Shown here: one piece after another, positions 57,098 through 64,000 of the stretch
Layout of the letters: each line of letters opens with the position of its first letter
How positions within the stretch are numbered: position 1 is the stretch's first letter
Assembly: GCF_003576645.1 (NCBI RefSeq)
Contig: NC_044924.1
Coordinates: forward strand, 26,489,740 to 26,553,739
DNA: 64,000 bases
Direction of reading: 5' to 3'
Source of the DNA: Ipomoea triloba
Taxonomy: Eukaryota > Streptophyta > Magnoliopsida > Solanales > Convolvulaceae
The notes under the pieces: generated by a model
The model's input: only the letters and a program-made list of their open reading frames with translations
Databases searched by the model: none
Told to the model about the DNA's origin: nothing
Translations under genes and position numbers: made by a program

Positions 57098-58610
57098 GGT
57101 ATGTTCATCCATGTGCATATACCTAAGGACATTGTGGCCAAATATAATAACAAAGTTTATGGTATTAGAAATTTCCTATGTATCACTAACTTTTTCAAAT
57201 ACAAAACAAGCACGCTTCGTTACATGATCAAATTCAAACATGACGCACTTGTGAAGGAGTATAAGCGTATGAATTTTCCTAAAACCATGTTTCGCTTCAA
57301 GAGTTTTGAAGCTATACTTTCAAAACAAGAAATTGATGAGAAAGTGTTGATAGGTAAGAATTTCCAGAACTGATATGTAAACAACAGTTTAATATTAGCT
57401 CAAAATACTATAGGGTGGAAGATTACTACCTAAATTTGTGAAGTAATATACTTCAGTTTTTAAATGCAGATATCATTGGCCGTGTAGTGCAGATTTATTC
57501 TCCAATGGAGAAGGTAATAGGTGAAAAATGACTAGGCTAATTGACTTTGTTCTTGAAGACATTAGGTATGTCTCTTTATTCTATTTCCGTTTATGGTTTG
57601 TTTTTCAAATGTGTCTTAGATGATTTTCTGCTGAATTAAAATGTTATAACAAAAAAAAATCTTTGCAGATGACATTAGAAAAAGCAACAAATTTGCAGAA
57701 GAGTAAAAGTGCAGCCTCAAGGGCTATTTTTAATAATTTCTGCCGAGCTCTTGATCATCAACTGGAATCAATTTCTCTTGATATAAGTGATGCCAACCTT
57801 GTAAGTACAAAATAACTGTACCATAATTATTTAAATCCTGTATATTATTCATTTGAATTGTCCGTATAACACAAACTGATTTATTTTTTCTGACTACTCT
57901 TAACAGGTCTTCTTCAGTATCCTCCGACACCAACATTTCTACTTGATGTGCTTTAATTTTATGACATCAAGACTTCAAGTAATTGACAACAGGCCTACTC
58001 CTGAAGGAATTAAAGCTAAAGGCAAGTATGAGGAATGTCCAGAGAAACTAATAAGAAATCATATCTCTATTAAATTATGTGTATTGATTCAATAGACTAT
58101 GTGTATCGTTGTTTATAATTATGTACATTATATGCTTTTAAGAGTATTTTGTACCTACATACTAATTACACACAACTATATCGATATTCTACAGTTGGCT
58201 GCCTTCACTAAGTACCTCACCCTAAAGAAGAATCCACTTGCAAAGAAGATGAAATCTATGACAGTGGAATACATGGAGATGCCTTGGCAAAATGAAGAAA
58301 ATGCTGTAGATTGTGCCATATACTCCATGAGGCATATGCAGACTTATACAGGCACGTCAATAGCAGACTGGGATGCAGGACTCAGTGGAGGCCAAGAAGA
58401 TGTAAGTACAAAAATATTCTTTCAACTTTCTTCCATATTAAAATATTTAACATTTCATTTCTAATTAATTTTGCATTCTGTTGTTTGCAGTATACATTCC
58501 TCACATCACTAAGAGCTAAATATGCAGCGACCATACTCATGTCACCAATTAATACCTTGCTACCAGAAGTATCCAAGGCAGCCAAGGAAATCTACAAACA
58601 ATCAAAATGA
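57098..58610 (+). pseudogene. RPA-type OB fold joined to Ulp1 (C48) protease, broken
   Basis: Exon-like pieces: 57098-57353, 57470-57565, 57669-57800, 57907-about 58045, 58195-58401, 58491-58610. The first two give an RPA1/DUF223-like OB fold (NKVYGIRNFLCITNFF, MFRFKSFEAILSKQ, IIGRVVQIYSPMEKV, RLIDFVLEDI). A missing A in GAAAAATGA shifts the frame before RLIDF. The rest is a SUMO-protease-like C48 domain: VFFSILRHQHFYLMCF (likely catalytic His), VIDN (Asp), then MPWQNEENAVDCAIYSMRHM (Gln and Cys) and YTFLTSLRAKYAATIL. The intron after the VIDN exon lacks a GT donor, and the OB part does not join the protease part in phase. Plant transposons (Helitrons for RPA, MULEs and CACTAs for Ulp1) carry such domains, so this is a mobile-element relic. 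Confidence 0.7.
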
Positions 58611-58639
58611 AACTTCATGTGATTTGTAAAGATGTTGAT

Positions 58640-59330
58640 CTTTTGTAAACTGAAATTGAAACAAATATTTGTGTTGTGTTCTCTATTATGGAAACTCTTT
58701 TCATTCTGAAATGAAAAAAGCTTTTTGTCACATCGTATATTATAGGGTGCCATATCTATTAAGTTTATTCTGTATATTACAAAATTTATTCTGTGTATGA
58801 CTTGAATTATATATTCTGTGTATTACATAGTAACATTATGTGTATTACATGCTGCCCTTCTGTGTATTCAGTAAATGGTAACCCATAAGCTCTAACACTA
58901 AATCATAAATGGTAAAACCTAAACCATAACACAAAGTAATATTTTGTGTATTACAGAGTAATATTCTGTGTATTATTGATTTAAACTCTGTGTATTCAAA
59001 AATATATTTGTATACATAGTCCTGAGTGCTAAACCCTAAACCCTAAAACATAAACCCTAAACCTTAAACCCGAAATGCTAAACCCTGGCTTCTAACTCTG
59101 AACATGTTATAGATTGCAGTTCATATTCTGTGTATTACATAGTATCACTCTGTGTATTACAGAGTGCAATATAAGAGATAACATCAAATGGTTTTTATTA
59201 CTGTGGTAAATAATTCTGTGCATCCTAACATTCTGTGTATTACTTGTAATAGTTCTGTGTATAAATAGTACAACTGCAGATCTCAAAAAAAAAAAAAATA
59301 ACAAACAAAAACCTACTCACAAATCAACCT
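58640..59330. repeat. Dispersed TTCTGTGTATTA motifs with a telomere-like patch
   Basis: Ten or more copies of (T)TCTGTGTATTAC or close variants are spread between the two pseudogenes. 59030-59086 contains several AAACCCT units (plant telomere motif) mixed with variants. An intergenic spacer inside a degraded transposon is likely. Confidence 0.7.
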
Positions 59331-59353
59331 ATATCATTGAATGCATACAAACA

Positions 59354-60112
59354 TTAAGACACACTCTGATTGTCCTCTTGATTTGCATTTGAACTAAAAT
59401 GACAAAAAATTGAACCTCCACACCTTGGATGCACCAGATATCCATTCCCAGCAATATTAGAAATAACATCTTCAACTTGAGACTGCCCAACCGATTTTGT
59501 TTTAGATGCAGCTATATGAGCAAGCTGCTTTCGACCCCTTGCTTTCTTGTATTTCTTTTCAATTACACTACTCACCCTTCTATTACGTAACCCTTTCAAC
59601 CGTCTGTTTGATGGATCCTTTATAACACCGCTTGAGGATTCGACCTCACAATCTTCACCTTCGAAGAAAATAGGGCCATACTCAGCTTCAACTCTTCTCT
59701 TGGCATCTAACACTGCTTGCTCACAAATTTTCCGTGCTTCACTGTTTTCTTGGCAATAAACAGCCAACTTCTGAAATTTCCTAGTGATCTCTAAAGTCCA
59801 AACAGAAGAGGGAACATTATAGCACTGAGATGAGGGGGTAATACCAGCATTCTCGACTTCCAAAACTTTTTAGTCCATCTCTTCAGAATATATTTTTTGG
59901 GAACTTCAGACACATAATGCACGTTTAAAATGCGTAAACAGTGACAACATAGGATCCCGGTTTCAGTGAACAACTTGCAACTGCAACAAATATCTAACTC
60001 TCTAATGTTAAAAATCACTTCATGCCTAATAATATCAACCTCCGACCTCCAAACGTGATACTTATACACACCACCTTCAAATAGCACACACTCTTGATAA
60101 CATGATGCCCCT
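59354..60112 (-). pseudogene. FAR1/FHY3-like (MULE transposase-derived) C-terminal part
   Basis: The minus strand reads CYQECVLFEGGVYKYHV and then a SWIM zinc finger (CCSCKLFTETGILCCHCLRI, giving CxC...CxH), followed by VPKKYILKRWTKK. The frame shifts near 59865 in an A/T run, then continues with TRKFQKLAVYCQENSEARKI and KDPSNRRLKGLRNRR to a stop at 59354. This is the C-terminal end of a FAR1-related protein or its MULE transposase ancestor. The DNA-binding and transposase core are missing upstream. It lies tail-to-tail with the Ulp1 remnant. Confidence 0.82.
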
Positions 60113-60136
60113 TCAAACGTGATACTTATACACCAT

Positions 60137-60173
<37 letters not shown>

Positions 60174-60592
60174 TTATTATTATTGGTGTAAATAATAATT
60201 AATAAATATTTTTTTCTTATAAAATTACGCAGAATTTGTTTCTATTATTCTCACAATATAATTATAATGGTTTAATTATTGACAGAATTTGGTAAATAAA
60301 ATATTGTTACCAATTAAAATTTATTAATTTTTTTACCAATTAACTAATAATATTAGTTTGTGCGGGAAAGTTTAAGGGAAGGTTTCACTTTTATTAATAG
60401 TATAATAGTATTGATACGTGAATATAGAAACAATATTACCAATTAATAGATATTAGTTAATTTTCATTTTATATTTTCTTACCAAATAAGCTTAATTAAT
60501 TATTTGACCAATAAAATATTTAATTAATTGACTATAAAAGTTTAAACGGAAAAAAATGAGATATGAGGATTTTACTTTTATATATAGTATAG

Positions 60593-60643
<51 letters not shown>

Positions 60644-60710
60644 GAAAGTGAGCCGAAATTCAAGGTATGTAAAGGAATAGTGAGTGAATTGCAGAGAAAA
60701 TACTGTTGGA
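60113..60710. repeat. AT-rich DNA with (AT)n and (TTA)n microsatellites
   Basis: AT run at 60139-60170 and TTA run at 60592-60643. TTTTATTAATAGTATA near 60390 echoes the tandem repeat at 13359-14479. No gene is seen. Confidence 0.7.
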
Positions 60711-63700
60711 ATAAACAAAGTTTGATATTGTTGATACAATTTACAATTTTTAATAATTATTATTCACAGATAGCATGAGTGAAATGCTAGTATTTGTAAT
60801 AAGAAAAAGCAAAAATTGGAAAAAGTGAGGTGTGGAATCTTAACTATTCACTTGCCAGCCTTACAATTCATTTCCTTTATGCAGTTCACTCAGCCTTAAC
60901 AATTCAGTCGTCACTGTTCATTGCCTGCAACTTGACAATTCAAGTAGACTATTTTTGCAGTTCACCCGTGACTTGGGTAGGTGAAATTATTTTGTTTGAA
61001 AAGATGGAAATGTAGCAGTAAGGAATAACCTCTAGTGAACTTTGTTCAATTTGAAGACGCATGGCAAGTTATTCGGTGTGTAAATCACGGTCCAAAATGA
61101 CGTTGTTGAATTTTATGAGTTAGAATAATATAATTCTACATTATTAGTCATAATAATATATTATGTGTTGGAATAATGTACATTATATGTTAAAATAATG
61201 TACTTTATGTGTTAAAATAATATACATTATGAGTTAAAATACTGAAACTTCTACGATAAAATAATACATATTATTTGTTAGAATAATATACTTTGTGTTA
61301 GAATAATATACATAATAAATTATAAAAATGTATATTGCAGTTGATCACGTAAAAAAAGCATTATCCAAAACAAAGTCGTTTTTTAGATGGTAATCCACAC
61401 AATAACGATTGGACACGCATATATCAAACACTTTTATCAGTCTTCAACACTTTAACTCTTTTGTTTTTTTTTTGGAAAAACTCTCTTTCTTAAATTCTCA
61501 ATTTTTGCAAACTTTAAACACTCAGCTCTCATTATTTCCGCTCTCCATCTTCTGCTCACAAACTCCCTACACGACTCTCTAATCTTTGAACTGACCCAAT
61601 GCCGCTAAAATTCATCGGTAAGATTCGACCTTATATCTTCTCCATCTCTACATTTTCTCTTGCTGTTTTTCTTCATTTTCATCTTTTTTCCTCTGGATAT
61701 CTAAAATTTGCAGTGTTTTGCATTTTGATTTTGGTTTTTCTTTTCTTAGCTTGTTCGTATTTTTACTGTTTGGTTTTCATTGAATCCAGGTTCTTGTAAA
61801 TATTTCTTCAATTTCAAGGATGTGGTTAAACTTAAAAGATTTTGGAAGCTAGGAATCATCATTACGGTCGCGATTTCTTTGTATAATTTAAGGTAATTTA
61901 TACATTTATATTGATTTTATGAGTATGATGTAAATATAAATTTTTTTTATTAAATTCAATTACATTTTAAAAATATTTTGAGGCATTAATGTTATTTAGT
62001 GCAAAAACACTTTAGATCACAATAGTAGTGACGGGATGAGTGAGCTTCTCCATGCAGATGCGAGAAGAGCAAGGTTTTGAAGGATAAAGTAGTCTCTGCG
62101 GTGGGGTGTGTTTTTTCACCCAAAAACTGGAAAAATAATAGTTATGATACCGAAATGGGATACTTTATCCCCAAATAGGATTCTTTTTCGCAGTTGATAC
62201 CAAAATGTGATGGTTTTTTAAAGGAGGAAAAATGAGGAAAAGAGACATTCTTGGTAGCCTTTTTTGAGAATGGAAAAACGCTACCAAGAATGCCATTTCT
62301 AGACTTTATTAAAAAAAATGAAATATACCAAGGAGCAATTGCCTCCACTGAAGCTTGAACCCACTCTCATCATCCATGTGAAAGTGCTAACTGAGACACT
62401 GGGTGCCACTTGACCACAAGATCTTTAACTAGTCATATTGATTAATTATTGAATTAGTAATAATTAGTATTTATTAGGTAATAATTAGATGGCATTAATT
62501 ATAATATTAAATTATTAATTATTAATTAGATAACAGTATATTATTAAATTTTGTAGTAATAATTCAGGAATATTTTAGTATGGTAATTATAATCTATCCT
62601 GGCTAATGAATAGATAATAATGTATTATATAATAATGATTAGATAGAAGCATTCCAACAACTTAGACAATAAACCAAAATTTAAGTCTAAAAATTTAGAA
62701 TTTTAAACATACACCATAACTTCTCAAATAATCTCAAGGGTCCACCTCAAAATGAACGGAACATTATGAGTTTTATTTTTATATCTCCCAAAATTGTCTT
62801 GAGCCTTACAAACCAAAATGACCCTGGATTAATTTTGAAGAAACTATATACTCTATAATTAAATGCTAAAGAATTTATTTAAATAACAGTGCATCACAAG
62901 TTAAATGTACTTGTTCTAATAAATCCTTAATATTGTTACAACATTTTCATATATATTTTGCACAACCAAATGTTCAATAATTTGAACTTATGAATTTATA
63001 GTGCAAAATTAATACTTGTGGAATCTTTAGTTGAGCATCTTAATGATCTTTTTCTAAATGATCACTCCTATTGATTAAAATATTCTTCAGCGAAATTAAT
63101 GGTATACATACTCATAATTGATTTGACCAACTAAATAATGAAAATATAAGTCCTCACCATTAGTTGGGCGTACTAAATAATCAATATTTGGTTCCAATTA
63201 TAATCCAACTAAATGCATAACTAATGAGGACATAACTGTCCACCATAGTTGGACATACTAAAATAATAAAATACATCTCTAAAAACCAAGATGAATTTTG
63301 GTTCAAAATATACATTTTATTCTTGATATCCAAAAGAGGTATATCATATATATCACAAAACTTCCTACAATTAGTCCAAATAACTGAGCAAGCTTCGTGG
63401 ATGAACTATTAAATGTGGCTAAATCTAGGAAGTAAATAAATACATGTTTTGTCAATGCAAGCCATGAAACTTAGAATTATAGTTGAACTAAATTTATAAA
63501 TTCTAAGAGATTGTGATAAAATTATTATCTAGTGGGTTTAGGAATTTATTGACATAAAATTTGCCTATGGTTAAAGTTTTAATTCTATTAAATCCAATTA
63601 AAGCCCTTATGATAATATTTTATTTCAATCATCAAATAGCTCGAAGAACCTAGTGACATAAAACTTGTCTGTGAGTGAAAGTTTTAATTCAATTAGATTC

Positions 63701-63746
63701 AATTGAAATTTTATGATGAAACAATTATTAAATGAAATGAAGAATT
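60711..63746 (+). repeat. R2 repeat family, copy 3 (longest uninterrupted)
   Basis: Matches 33678-35875 and then 52446-about 53540 without the CAP/AGB1 block. It thus shows what the insertion site looked like: AAGCATTCCAACAACTTAGAC. A replacement of about 100 bp at 62333-62433 (GGGTGCCACTTGACCACAAG) resembles 45277-45305. The first-exon-like ATG is at 61599. Confidence 0.85.
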
Positions 63747-64000
63747 GTAACCCCTCGGTTTTTCCGACAAAGTTAATGTTCGAGAATATATATATTTTTA
63801 AGCTATGACATTTAGGAGAAGGTCTCTCGGTGATCGAAAGAATTTTTTTTCTTACTAGTTATTAATAAGCTGCGATCTACGTACTGGTCACGAATCGAAA
63901 AATTTTTAAGGATGTATATTCAGTTCGAATTTTCCTAGAAATTGGATTATTAAGTATCATATGATTAAGCCTGAACTTCTAGTTAGTTCAAGTAAAATTT
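63747..64000 (+). mobile_element. R3 element start, cut by window end
   Basis: TGTAACCCCTCGGTTTTTCC again begins abruptly inside R2, at a different place from 35876. It is a diverged copy of R3. Confidence 0.7.

Noticed and set aside
58981..59090. Chromosome end suggested by AAACCCT units
   Set aside because: Only a few mixed units are present and ordinary sequence continues on both sides.
62333..62433. Possible tRNA-derived SINE with GGGTGCCACTTGACCACAAG
   Set aside because: Similar text occurs at 45277-45305, but no A/B box pair, tail or target duplication is visible.

Overview
The window is nuclear DNA from a flowering plant, almost certainly a eudicot and perhaps an asterid; the species cannot be named from sequence alone. 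The evidence is AT-rich intergenic DNA, plant introns, a plant-type adenylyl cyclase-associated protein (CAP) gene, a plant G-protein beta (AGB1) gene fragment, FAR1-type and Ulp1-type transposon proteins, and gypsy, CACTA, Helitron, MULE and LINE remnants. I see no CRISPR array, operon or tRNA/rRNA gene. Only one gene looks intact: CAP at 45712-48474, with 10 exons whose phases all agree (461 codons).

Assembly caveat. There are four single-N positions (4249, 37830, 42141, 49226). At each one the following sequence restarts inside sequence already given, with fixed offsets of 8808, 2363, 1721 and 1894 bp. The simplest reading is that overlapping contigs or haplotigs were joined without merging. 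Many apparent duplications, including the second CAP 3' half, are then artefacts, and the true locus would be roughly 10-15 kb shorter.

Layout. 1-13056: a dead Athila-like gypsy element on the minus strand (gag-pro-pol, tRNA-Asp-type primer site, about 1.25-kb LTR) sits inside a LINE fragment. Next to it is a broken transposon ORF on the plus strand. Most of this block appears twice. 13057-18132: microsatellites, a 250-270 bp tandem repeat cut by a Helitron terminus, CACTA remnants, and one complete non-autonomous CACTA element (16925-18132) carrying exon-like pieces. 18220-33677: a complex repeat array (called R1 here) with a conserved 75-bp core, one inverted unit holding two nested insertions, an exact 1028-bp tandem duplication, and a patch of host exon fragments including a cytochrome c 3' exon (24966-25919). 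33678-44636: a second family (R2) interrupted by an LTR-type element (R3) with hairpin minisatellites. 44637-52445: a block inserted into R2 that holds the CAP gene, the first three exons of an AGB1 gene, and an inverted 202-bp AGB1 exon fragment at the other end. 52446-54895: the R2 right arm. 55042-60112: an inverted-repeat element with a proline-rich transposon tail, an OB-fold/Ulp1 pseudogene and a convergent FAR1-like pseudogene. 60711-64000: another R2 copy with an R3 start.

The genes do not form a pathway. CAP recycles actin monomers and AGB1 is a heterotrimeric G-protein subunit; they are neighbours through rearrangement. The most interesting real structure is the CAP/AGB1 block. AGB1 is truncated at an exon end, a near-identical antisense copy of that exon lies at the far end of the block, and 351 bp of the AGB1 upstream region is copied in front of CAP.
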